Part shown: positions 17,328-24,081 of the stretch, one piece after another
How the letters are laid out: each line of letters starts with the position of its first letter
How positions within the stretch are numbered: the stretch's first letter is position 1
Origin: an uncultured Methanobrevibacter sp.
GTDB lineage: Archaea; Methanobacteriota; Methanobacteria; Methanobacteriales; Methanobacteriaceae
Length of the DNA: 64,000 bases
NCBI RefSeq assembly: GCF_934746965.1
Contig: NZ_CAKVFS010000008.1
Span: 20,036-84,035 of the forward strand
Direction: 5' to 3'
The notes under the pieces: generated by a model
Told to the model about the DNA's origin: nothing
Databases searched by the model: none
The model's input: the letters and a program-made list of their open reading frames with translations, nothing else
Made by a program: the position numbers and the translations under genes

Positions 17328-18950
17328 CTATTTAGTGTTTATTGGTGATGTTCTTTTCCAATCATAAATATTTCCAAAAATATCTCCACCATGTGGTTGT
17401 AATAGTGCAGTGTCATTGGATATATCTAAACTGTCATCAACGAAATATCCATATTTTATTTCACTAATCCATAACCAAGAGTTGTCTCCTTGAGGTGAAA
17501 TACCGTTTGTTCCATCCCAAACTGCATTAGACCATTCACTGTAAGAATCTTCTCTTGATTGTTTAAGAGCATTATTGATGTGTTGGTCAACAGCACTATT
17601 ATTTACATAAGCTGGATTGTTATTTCCAAGACCTGCTTGTGTGCTGTAATATTCTGACCATATTGTTGAAGGATCAGTACTACCAAAGCCCCAGACAATT
17701 GCTTGTGAATTTTTAACTTTATCCATTTCATCCCAGTTTGTTCCAGTTGCATTTATTTCAATTCCCATTTGTCTTGCTTGTTCTGAAACAGAAACTGCAA
17801 TTGCTTGCCTTTCAGGAGCGTCAGATGAATAATATAATCCGAATGATGCTTTAACCCCGTTTTTTTCACGAATTCCATCACCATCATTATCTATCCAACC
17901 AGCATTGTCTAATGTTTTATTGGCTTTGGATATGTCTCCATCATTAATTTTTGTTTCATTATTGGACCAAGGTAATTGATGAGCAATACCATCATAATTT
18001 GGATAGCCTAATCCATTTAATGCACCTTCACATAAATTAGATCTATTAATACCATAATTTAGGGCTTGTCTAATTGCAAGGTCTCCAGTTACATTATTAC
18101 CAACTTTTCCACCATCAATATTTGTTTCACCAGTATCATTTGTGTTTGGTAATGAAATTCCTCTAACATCAATACTATCCATTAAATACATTTCATATCC
18201 ATCAATTTTTTCATTTGCATAAGCTAAAGGTACTGCACCAACATCTACTTCTTTATTTTTAACAGCATTAAGTGCTGCTTCATTTTGTGCAAAGAGAATT
18301 GTTAATTTTTTGAATTCTGGTTGAGTGCCATAATAATTATCGTTTCTTTCTAAAATTACTTGTTGACCTTTGTCCCATTGTACAAATTTATATGGTCCAG
18401 ATCCAATAGGATTATTTCCATATGTTTCATTGTTGTATGAATCAGAAGGTACAATTCCAATATATGCTAATTTATCTAAGAATGTAGAATCTGATTTGTT
18501 TAAGTTAAATTGAACTGTTGTTGAATTTAATGCTTTTGCATTATTTAAATTACTTAAATCTAAACTAGATCCACTTTTTTTAGCTTCATTGTAAGTAAAT
18601 GCTACATCATCTGCATCTAATGTAGTATTATCTGTAAAGTTAACATCATCTCTTATTTGAACTGTGTAAGTTTTATAATCATCACTTATTGTGTAATTTG
18701 TAGCCAAATCATTTTCATAACTCATGTTTCTGTTCATTTTTAATAATGTACTTTGTATTAATGGTTCTGCATAATAATTCCAGCCTAAAATAGGGTCAAA
18801 ACCCATGTCAGGTTCTCCTCCATGACTGTAAGCTGCAACTACTAATTCATTATCTGCACGTTCTGCATGTGATTGTCCGAAATAGACTGCACATCCTATA
18901 ATTATTATAATAATTATAATACATATTCCAATAATATATTTCTTATTCAT
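17328..18950 (-). CDS. nikA: ABC transporter substrate-binding protein, family 5 (NikA/DppA type)
   Basis: A 540-residue extracellular solute-binding protein, family 5. It begins with a hydrophobic anchor ending IIIIGCAVYFGQ, in which Gly-Cys could be a lipobox. Family features follow: DPILGWNYYAEPLIQSTLLK, the DDVAFTYNEAKKSG segment and GSGPYKFVQWDKGQQVILER. GTGA supports ATG 18950 over an ATG nine bases upstream. It is the first gene of the operon and should set substrate choice. Nickel is favoured by location beside Eha and by the palindromic promoter region, but no ligand residues can be assigned. Confidence 0.82.
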   Translation of the reverse strand: MNKKYIIGICIIIIIIIIGCAVYFGQSHAERADNELVVAAYSHGGEPDMGFDPILGWNYYAEPLIQSTLLKMNRNMSYENDLATNYTISDDYKTYTVQIRDDVNFTDNTTLDADDVAFTYNEAKKSGSSLDLSNLNNAKALNSTTVQFNLNKSDSTFLDKLAYIGIVPSDSYNNETYGNNPIGSGPYKFVQWDKGQQVILERNDNYYGTQPEFKKLTILFAQNEAALNAVKNKEVDVGAVPLAYANEKIDGYEMYLMDSIDVRGISLPNTNDTGETNIDGGKVGNNVTGDLAIRQALNYGINRSNLCEGALNGLGYPNYDGIAHQLPWSNNETKINDGDISKANKTLDNAGWIDNDGDGIREKNGVKASFGLYYSSDAPERQAIAVSVSEQARQMGIEINATGTNWDEMDKVKNSQAIVWGFGSTDPSTIWSEYYSTQAGLGNNNPAYVNNSAVDQHINNALKQSREDSYSEWSNAVWDGTNGISPQGDNSWLWISEIKYGYFVDDSLDISNDTALLQPHGGDIFGNIYDWKRTSPINTK

Positions 18951-19026
18951 TGCATTCACTTTATTCTATTTTTTAAAATGTTGTTGATTATGTAATAATA
19001 ATCTATTAAATTTTATTATTCTAAGT

Positions 19027-19102
19027 TTTATATAAATATTACTAAAAAAAGTATTATTAAAAGCCTTAATTTAATCAAAAAAGTAATAATTATTACTTTT
19101 TT
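19027..19102 (-). promoter_or_regulatory. Promoter and palindromic operator region of the NikABCDE-type operon
   Basis: Read on the minus strand, a TATA box of the form AATATTTATATAAA lies about 75-90 bases before the binding-protein start. About 40 bases further upstream is a perfect 26-bp palindrome: AAAAAAGTAATAA at 19077-19089 followed directly by its reverse complement to 19102. Several more AGTATTA or TATTACT half-sites lie between 19036 and 19175, two of them in near-identical TTTAAATA..GGAGTATTA contexts. This looks like a cooperative regulator site, possibly for a metal-sensing repressor. The palindrome could also act as the terminator of the gene at 19176-19574. Confidence 0.5.
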
Positions 19103-19175
19103 GGCATTTGTTTAAATATGGAGTATTATAAATTAGTATTACTTTTTTTTAACTTCTTTAAATAGGGAGTATTAA

Positions 19176-19574
19176 TTAAATTGAGTAATTACATTCGCTA
19201 CATTTTTTAGTTTGAAATTTAATGATTCCACCACATTGTGGACAAACCCATTTTTCATAATCTTCTTCCATTATTTTTCCAATACCCATATTTTTTATTC
19301 TTCTAGCACTATTTAATGTATTTAAATCATGTCTTTTCATGTATTTTTTCCCATGCTTTTTCATTTGAGGGCATGGAAATTCGCTACATCTACCACAATA
19401 ACTAAAATTTTTTGTATCAAAGCATGTTTTAATTTTACATTTTAGACTAGCTTTAGTTTTTCCATCATTACCTATTAAACATCCAACACATGGATTTTGA
19501 TATCTTTCACAACTAATACAATTTATTCCACATGGTGCAAGCAGTTTTGGATTTAATTTTTCAGGCATTTTCAT
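19176..19574 (-). CDS. Cysteine-rich DUF3795-type protein with C-terminal zinc ribbon
   Basis: A 132-residue protein with 14 cysteines. The N-terminal part (APCGINCISCERYQNPCVGC, then YCGRCSEFPCP) matches the DUF3795 pattern. The last 25 residues form a zinc ribbon (CPQCGG ... CSEC). GAGG sits nine bases before the ATG at 19574; an ATG at 19583 directly abuts that GAGG and an ATG at 19568 is too far, so 19574 is chosen. Function is unknown; the cysteines suggest metal binding. It lies alone, divergent from the L15e gene. Confidence 0.7.
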   Translation of the reverse strand: MKMPEKLNPKLLAPCGINCISCERYQNPCVGCLIGNDGKTKASLKCKIKTCFDTKNFSYCGRCSEFPCPQMKKHGKKYMKRHDLNTLNSARRIKNMGIGKIMEEDYEKWVCPQCGGIIKFQTKKCSECNYSI

Positions 19575-19670
19575 ACTTTTCATCCTCGTTAATATTATAT
19601 GGGATTGATTATAAATAATTCTTTAATTCTAATTTTCTTTTTATAAAGTTCCCAATAACTATATAAATAA

Positions 19671-19780
19671 ATAAAACAAATATTGTATTATCGTTATTTT
19701 ATTGACGATTACATAACTTTTTTAGAGACATTGTCTCATGGATGTGGCTTTTTTAAGAAAGCTGAACAAAAGGTGTTATT
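19671..19780 (+). promoter_or_regulatory. Promoter and structured 5' leader of the L15e gene
   Basis: A TATA box (CTATATAAATAA, about 19669-19680) implies transcription starting near 19700 and a leader of roughly 80-100 bases, long for an archaeal mRNA. Three inverted repeats follow: ATCGT (19690-19694) with ACGAT (19705-19709), extended by wobble pairs and partly before or at the start site; GAGACA (19725-19730) with TGTCTC (19732-19737); and GCTTT (19747-19751) with AAAGC (19758-19762), just before AAAGGTG and the ATG. It may be an autoregulatory ribosomal-protein leader; that is an inference. Confidence 0.45.
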
Positions 19781-20335
19781 ATGTATAAATATATTAGAGA
19801 TGCATGGAAAAACCCAGATGAATCCTATGTAAGGGAATTAATGTGGGAAAGAGCTCCTAAATGGAGAAGAGAATCAGCAGTTCAAAGAATTGAAAGACCT
19901 ACTAGAATTGATAGAGCTAGAAGTTTAGGTTACAGAGCTAAAAAAGGTTTCGTTGTAGTAAGAACTAGAGTAAGACGTGGTGGAAGAAGGAAATCTCGTT
20001 TTATAGGTGGACGTAAACCTAAAAGAATGGGTGTAAATAAAATTACTCAAGCTAAATCTATTCAAAGGATTGCTGAAGAACGTGTAGCTAAAAAATACCC
20101 TAATTTAGAAGTATTAAACTCTTACTGGGTATGGGCTGACGGTAAATATAAATATTATGAAGTTATTTTAGTGGATCCACAAAGTCCTTCTATCGTTAAC
20201 GATAAAAAAATTAATTGGATTTGCTCCAAAAAACACACTAACAGAGCTCTTAGAGGTTTGACTAGTGCTGGAACTAAAGGACGTGGATTAACTTCTAAAG
20301 GAAAAGGTAGTGAACAAGCAAGAAGAAGGAAATAA
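19781..20335 (+). CDS. rpl15e: 50S ribosomal protein L15e
   Basis: A 184-residue archaeal/eukaryal ribosomal protein L15e. The whole length is typical: MYKYIRDAWKNPDESYVREL at the start, the basic stretch RVRRGGRRKSRFIGGRKPKR near residues 63-82, LNSYWVWADGKYKYYEVILV near 110-130 and the Gly/Lys-rich end GKGSEQARRRK. It sits in the large subunit and binds rRNA. AAAGGTG precedes the ATG, behind a structured leader. The next gene, a COG1325 RNA-binding protein, is its usual archaeal partner. Confidence 0.96.
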   Translation: MYKYIRDAWKNPDESYVRELMWERAPKWRRESAVQRIERPTRIDRARSLGYRAKKGFVVVRTRVRRGGRRKSRFIGGRKPKRMGVNKITQAKSIQRIAEERVAKKYPNLEVLNSYWVWADGKYKYYEVILVDPQSPSIVNDKKINWICSKKHTNRALRGLTSAGTKGRGLTSKGKGSEQARRRK

Positions 20336-20369
20336 ATTTTTCCTTTTTCTAAATACCTTTTTTGATAAA

Positions 20370-20795
20370 ATGATACATAATATTCGATTCCGAGAGTTTG
20401 TTTATGAAGGTGAAAACCTCGATGAATTAACTCAAGCTATTTACAATATACTTCCTGATGCTGAAATTGAAATTGAAGAAGCAGAAGGATTAATGGAAGA
20501 TAAAATTATTATATTGTCTGGTGTTGTAGACAAAAAAAGACAGACAAAAGCTTTTTTTAATTTACTTTTACAATTAGATCAAAATCAACTTGACAAATTA
20601 AATAATGATTTGGAACGTAAAGTTGATGATAAAGGAAATCTATTTTTACGATTATCTAAAGAAGATGCAATTAATGAAGAAATAAAAATTGTTGATTCTG
20701 GAGATTCAATTCATCTTAAAGTTAAAATAGCAGCATATCCTGCTAAAAAAGAAATAGCTATTAATAAAGTTCGTGAAGCTATTGAAAATAATTAA
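20370..20795 (+). CDS. RNA-binding protein, COG1325 family (predicted exosome-associated)
   Basis: A 141-residue protein starting IHNIRFREFVYEGENLDELT, with an alternating alpha/beta pattern and the motif GNLFLRLSKEDA near residue 90, typical of COG1325, a family predicted to work with the archaeal exosome. The ATG at 20370, 34 bases after L15e, is preferred; an upstream in-frame ATG at 20310 would overlap the L15e end. No clear ribosome binding site is seen. In other archaea this gene forms a cluster with L15e and the RNase P subunits Rpp30 and Pop5, which here lie 40 kb away. Confidence 0.82.
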   Translation: MIHNIRFREFVYEGENLDELTQAIYNILPDAEIEIEEAEGLMEDKIIILSGVVDKKRQTKAFFNLLLQLDQNQLDKLNNDLERKVDDKGNLFLRLSKEDAINEEIKIVDSGDSIHLKVKIAAYPAKKEIAINKVREAIENN

Positions 20796-20854
20796 TTACT
20801 TTTATATAGAACTTATTTTTATATTATAATCAATCAAATTAGGTGAGTGGTTAT

Positions 20855-21178
20855 ATGAAAAATGAAGTTTTCTATGGGAAAGGAATTAAAGAGCTTGAAA
20901 ATGAATATCCTGATCTTTATGGCCTTGCTAAGGACATGAATGAAATACTTTATGAGGGATATTCTCTTGATTATAAAACTCAAAAATTAATAGCTATTGG
21001 AATTGCAGCTTCAAGATCTGATTCTAAAGCTACTAAAAAACAAATAGAAAGTGGTATTGGTGAATTGGGAATTAATAAAGAAGAAATAATGGATGTTTTT
21101 AAGATAGTTCTTTTAACTTCAGGAATGCCTGCATTTAGTAAAGCTGTTCAAACTTTAAACAGCGTTACAAAAATGTAA
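20855..21178 (+). CDS. Carboxymuconolactone decarboxylase (AhpD-fold) family protein without the CxxC motif
   Basis: A 107-residue all-helical protein with the AhpD-fold pattern (YPDLYGLAKDMNEILYEGYSL, TQKLIAIGIAASRSDSKATK, VFKIVLLTSGMPAFSKAV). AGGTGA eight bases before ATG 20855 sets the start; a GTG at 20843 lies within that site. The usual redox ExxxCxxCxxxH motif is absent (SRSDSKAT occupies its place), and the protein has no cysteine at all, so peroxidase or decarboxylase activity by the common mechanism is unlikely. Its role is unknown. Confidence 0.78.
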   Translation: MKNEVFYGKGIKELENEYPDLYGLAKDMNEILYEGYSLDYKTQKLIAIGIAASRSDSKATKKQIESGIGELGINKEEIMDVFKIVLLTSGMPAFSKAVQTLNSVTKM

Positions 21179-21192
21179 TATTTCTTCTTTTT

Positions 21193-22023
21193 TTATTTTT
21201 TAAGATTTACTCTTTCAGGAGCACTATAAAGATTAAATCTATTTTCTCTAACAAAACCAATCATAGTTATATTGCCTTTTTTAGCTATTTCATACCCTGA
21301 ATGTGCAGGTGCAGCGTTTGAAATAATGATAGGTATTCCTACTCTTATTACTTTTATAATCATATCTGCAGGCATCCTTCCACTATATGTGGTATAAGAT
21401 TGTGTTAAATCATAGCCTAATTTAAATGCAGCTCCAATAACTTTATCTACAGCTACATGTCTACTAACATCTTCTCGTATGATTGTTTTATTGTTATAAA
21501 TTAATTGGGCTACATGAACACCTCCAGTTTTTTCCCAAATTTTAGCGTTTTTTGTTAAATTTCGCATGTCTTTTATAATTTGTGTAGCATTGATTTTTAA
21601 AGTGGAATTATTAGGAGTTATTGTTTTTAATTGTGATCTTATTCCTCCAGCATTGTCTGAATTTACTCCCTGATATTCTAGTAGTCTACAGACACATGCA
21701 TGTTCACAATTTCCTTTTTTCCTTTGAATTATTTCGTCCTGTTCAAAATCTTCCTCAGGTGTATGATTTAGATGGGTTTTAATTAATATATTAGTTTTAC
21801 TTATTTTAATTTCTTTTAGGTCTTCTTTTGCTTTTATTAATCCTTCTCCAAGACAATATCCAATTGCAAAGTCCTCTAAATTTTTTGGATAAACTGAAAA
21901 TTTTCTTGGAGGTAAATAATCTATAAATAAATAAGCATATTTGTCTTCAACAGTTTGTTCTTCGTTTTTTTCGTATTTTTTGTTTTTCCATTTGATTACA
22001 GGTATTGTTTTGATAAATTCCAT
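21193..22023 (-). CDS. fdhD: Formate dehydrogenase accessory sulfurtransferase FdhD
   Basis: A 276-residue FdhD protein. The family carries sulfur from cysteine desulfurase to the molybdenum or tungsten bis-MGD cofactor of formate dehydrogenase. Visible motifs: a mobile Cys loop CEHACVC (residues about 108-114) in place of CxxC, TGGVHVA, REDVSRHVAVDKVIG, and SGRMPADMIIK with NAAPAHSG near the C-terminus. AGAAGG precedes the ATG. No formate dehydrogenase subunit gene is in this window, so its client lies elsewhere; formylmethanofuran dehydrogenase is another possible client. Confidence 0.93.
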   Translation of the reverse strand: MEFIKTIPVIKWKNKKYEKNEEQTVEDKYAYLFIDYLPPRKFSVYPKNLEDFAIGYCLGEGLIKAKEDLKEIKISKTNILIKTHLNHTPEEDFEQDEIIQRKKGNCEHACVCRLLEYQGVNSDNAGGIRSQLKTITPNNSTLKINATQIIKDMRNLTKNAKIWEKTGGVHVAQLIYNNKTIIREDVSRHVAVDKVIGAAFKLGYDLTQSYTTYSGRMPADMIIKVIRVGIPIIISNAAPAHSGYEIAKKGNITMIGFVRENRFNLYSAPERVNLKK

Positions 22024-22202
22024 ATTATTGCCTTCTTGCTTTTATTATTAACAATTGTTATATTTTAAGTTATCTATTTAATCATTATTTCTCTGTTGAG
22101 ATAATGATGTGTTTAAACGGTAATATTAAGTATGATAAATTATAAATAAAATTATATTATAACTAAAACAATTATTTATAAAAAATTAAAAGAAAGATTC
22201 AT

Positions 22203-22616
22203 ATGGATATTTATATTTGGGTAGCTTTAATGGTTATCTTTTTTATAATGGAATTAGTTACAACTAGCTTTTTTTTAGTCTGGTTTGGTGTAGGTTCAAT
22301 TGTAGCGATTATACTAAATTATTTAGGATTTGATCAGTATATTCAATTTATTGGATTTGCATTATCTTCTTTTATTTTAATTATATGTACTAGAAAATTT
22401 GCTAAAAAAATAACTAAAAATCCAACTAAAGAAGCAACTCCTGAAAGGCTTATTGGAAAAAGGGGTGTTGTTTTGAATAAAATAAAAGATAATATTGTAA
22501 TTAAAGTGATGGGTGAAGAATGGTCTGCTTATAGTGAAGACATTTTGAACATTGGTGAAAATGTTGAAGTTGTTGGAATTGATAGTATTAAGTTAATCGT
22601 TAAAAAAATAGATTAA
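22203..22616 (+). CDS. NfeD-like membrane protein
   Basis: A 137-residue protein with two to three membrane helices in the first 65 residues and a C-terminal OB-fold domain of NfeD type (LIGKRGVVLNKIKDNIVIKV, then VEVVGIDSIKLIVKK). NfeD proteins pair with stomatin-type SPFH proteins and are thought to regulate membrane microdomain assembly or protein turnover. The stomatin gene follows after ten bases with a strong AAGGAGG, confirming the pair. Confidence 0.85.
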   Translation: MDIYIWVALMVIFFIMELVTTSFFLVWFGVGSIVAIILNYLGFDQYIQFIGFALSSFILIICTRKFAKKITKNPTKEATPERLIGKRGVVLNKIKDNIVIKVMGEEWSAYSEDILNIGENVEVVGIDSIKLIVKKID

Positions 22617-22626
22617 GGAGGATAAT

Positions 22627-23529
22627 ATGATTGAAATAGCTATTTTAGTAGTTGTACTGTTAGTTATAATAGGGATTAAATGTATTAAGATTTTAAGACC
22701 TTATGAAAAAGGAGTCATTGAAAGATTAGGTAAATATCAAAGAACTGCAAGTAGTGGAATTGTTGTTTTAATTCCATTTATTGAATCATTACAGAAAGTA
22801 GATTTAAGGGAACAAGTTGTAGATGTGCCTCCTCAGGAAGTTATTACTAAAGATAATACGGTTGTTGTAGTTGATTGTGTTATATTTTATGAAGTTGTAG
22901 ATGCTTTTAATGCAACATATCATGTTGTTAATTTTTATCAAGCTATCACTAAACTTGCTCAAACTAATTTAAGGAATATTATTGGGGATTTGGAATTAGA
23001 TCAAACTTTAACTTCTCGTGAAATGATTAATACAGAATTACGTGAAGTTTTAGATGAAGCTACTGATAAATGGGGTAGTAGAGTTGTTCGTGTTGAGATT
23101 CAAAAAATTGAACCTCCACAGGATATTGTTGATGCAATGAGTAAACAAATGAAAGCTGAAAGGATGAAAAGAGCATCAATTCTTGAAGCTGAAGGTTATA
23201 AACAATCTGAAATTAAAAAATCTGAAGGTGATAAACAAGCTGCTATCCTTGAAGCTGAAGGTAATGCAGAATCTATTAAGAAAATGGCGGAAGCAGATAA
23301 ACAAGCTGCTATTCTTAGAGCTGAAGGTGAAGCTGTAGCTATTGAAAAAGTTTATAATGCAATTCATGAAGGAAATCCTGATGATGGTTTAATAGCTGTT
23401 AAATATTTGGAATCTCTTGAAAAAATAGCTGATGGGAAGGCCAGTAAAGTATTTTTACCTCTTGAATCTAGTGGAGTTTTAGGTTCAGTTGCAGGTATTT
23501 CTGAATTATTTAATCAAGATAAAAAATAA
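22627..23529 (+). CDS. SPFH/stomatin-like (band 7) protein
   Basis: A 300-residue protein with an N-terminal membrane anchor (residues about 2-22), the SPFH domain starting LRPYEKGVIERLGKYQRTAS, and a long coiled coil with Ala/Glu repeats (ILEAEGYKQ, ILEAEGNAE, ILRAEGEAV) that mediates oligomer formation. The C-terminus SSGVLGSVAGISELF is usual for the QmcA/HflK-like branch. Members scaffold membrane proteases and microdomains. It is co-transcribed with the NfeD gene. Confidence 0.9.
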   Translation: MIEIAILVVVLLVIIGIKCIKILRPYEKGVIERLGKYQRTASSGIVVLIPFIESLQKVDLREQVVDVPPQEVITKDNTVVVVDCVIFYEVVDAFNATYHVVNFYQAITKLAQTNLRNIIGDLELDQTLTSREMINTELREVLDEATDKWGSRVVRVEIQKIEPPQDIVDAMSKQMKAERMKRASILEAEGYKQSEIKKSEGDKQAAILEAEGNAESIKKMAEADKQAAILRAEGEAVAIEKVYNAIHEGNPDDGLIAVKYLESLEKIADGKASKVFLPLESSGVLGSVAGISELFNQDKK

Positions 23530-23550
23530 TTTTTTTATTTTTTCTATTTT
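23521..23550 (+). terminator. AT-rich hairpin with T-run after the stomatin gene
   Basis: AAAAAATAA at 23521-23529, including the stop codon, can pair with TTATTTTTT at 23535-23543, followed by more T-rich sequence to about 23557. The stem has only A-T pairs, so the T-rich tract alone may be what ends transcription. Confidence 0.4.
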
Positions 23551-23719
23551 TTAACATTTTTTAGGGCAGTCTAACTTTTGTACATGGATTTTAAGTTTAA
23601 TTGAGGTTTATTAGGTGTTCTTAAAAATGTTTAACTTTATATATGGCCTTGAATTAATATTTGTGTAGGTATGTGTTTTATTAGCTAAGCATATGTTATT
23701 TTAGTATTTTTAGTCTAAT

Positions 23720-23763
23720 AATTTATATATTATAATAAACATACATTTTAGGTAGACCTAAAA
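23720..23763 (+). promoter_or_regulatory. Promoter with DtxR/MntR-like operator before the P-type ATPase operon
   Basis: A TATA box (ATTTATATATTATAA, about 23720-23734) is followed at 23746-23763 by a perfect inverted repeat TTTTAGGT-AG-ACCTAAAA, about where transcription should start. Arms of the type TTAGGT/ACCTAA are the hallmark of DtxR-family (iron or manganese sensing) operators. A further possible TATA box (CTTTATATATGG) lies near 23635, and a weaker TTAG-N6-CTAA repeat lies at 23561-23574. A metal-responsive repressor acting at the start site is inferred. Confidence 0.55.
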
Positions 23764-23810
23764 TATTAGGTTTGCTATTTATTAATTATTATATTAAGGA
23801 GGAAATAATT

Positions 23811-24071
23811 ATGGAAGAATATATTAATAAAATTATGGAACATAAACATGCATTAATTTTTGTTGGAGGAATGGCTGCAGCTATTGCAGGTAAAAAAATA
23901 TTAGAATCTAAAACAGTAAAAGATAGTTGTACTAAAGGTATGGCTGCTGTATTATCTGCAAAAAAAGATGCTGAAGAATGTTATCAAGACATGGTTCAAA
24001 ATGCAGAAGATATTGTTGTTGATGCTAACAAAGATGATAAAAAAGCTATTTATGTTGAAGACAAAGAATAA
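23811..24071 (+). CDS. DUF6110-like small protein, P-type ATPase partner
   Basis: An 86-residue protein with a hydrophobic stretch near residues 13-27 (ALIFVGGMAAAIAGKKIL), then a helical, charged, acidic tail ending DDKKAIYVEDKE. AAGGAGG places the start at ATG 23811; an ATG at 23772 lies upstream of that site. It matches, as far as can be judged by eye, the DUF6110 family of short proteins found just before heavy-metal P-type ATPases. It is ten bases before the ATPase, behind a DtxR-like operator, so a metal-handling or membrane-adaptor role is likely. Confidence 0.65.
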   Translation: MEEYINKIMEHKHALIFVGGMAAAIAGKKILESKTVKDSCTKGMAAVLSAKKDAEECYQDMVQNAEDIVVDANKDDKKAIYVEDKE

Positions 24072-24081
24072 GGTTTAAAAC

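Noticed and set aside
23176..23367. A Phe-rich minus-strand frame in the stomatin gene
   Set aside because: It mirrors the Ala/Glu repeats of the coiled coil and has no support of its own.
23561..23574. Second DtxR-like operator (TTAG-N6-CTAA)
   Set aside because: Arms are only four bases and spacing differs from the strong site at 23746-23763.
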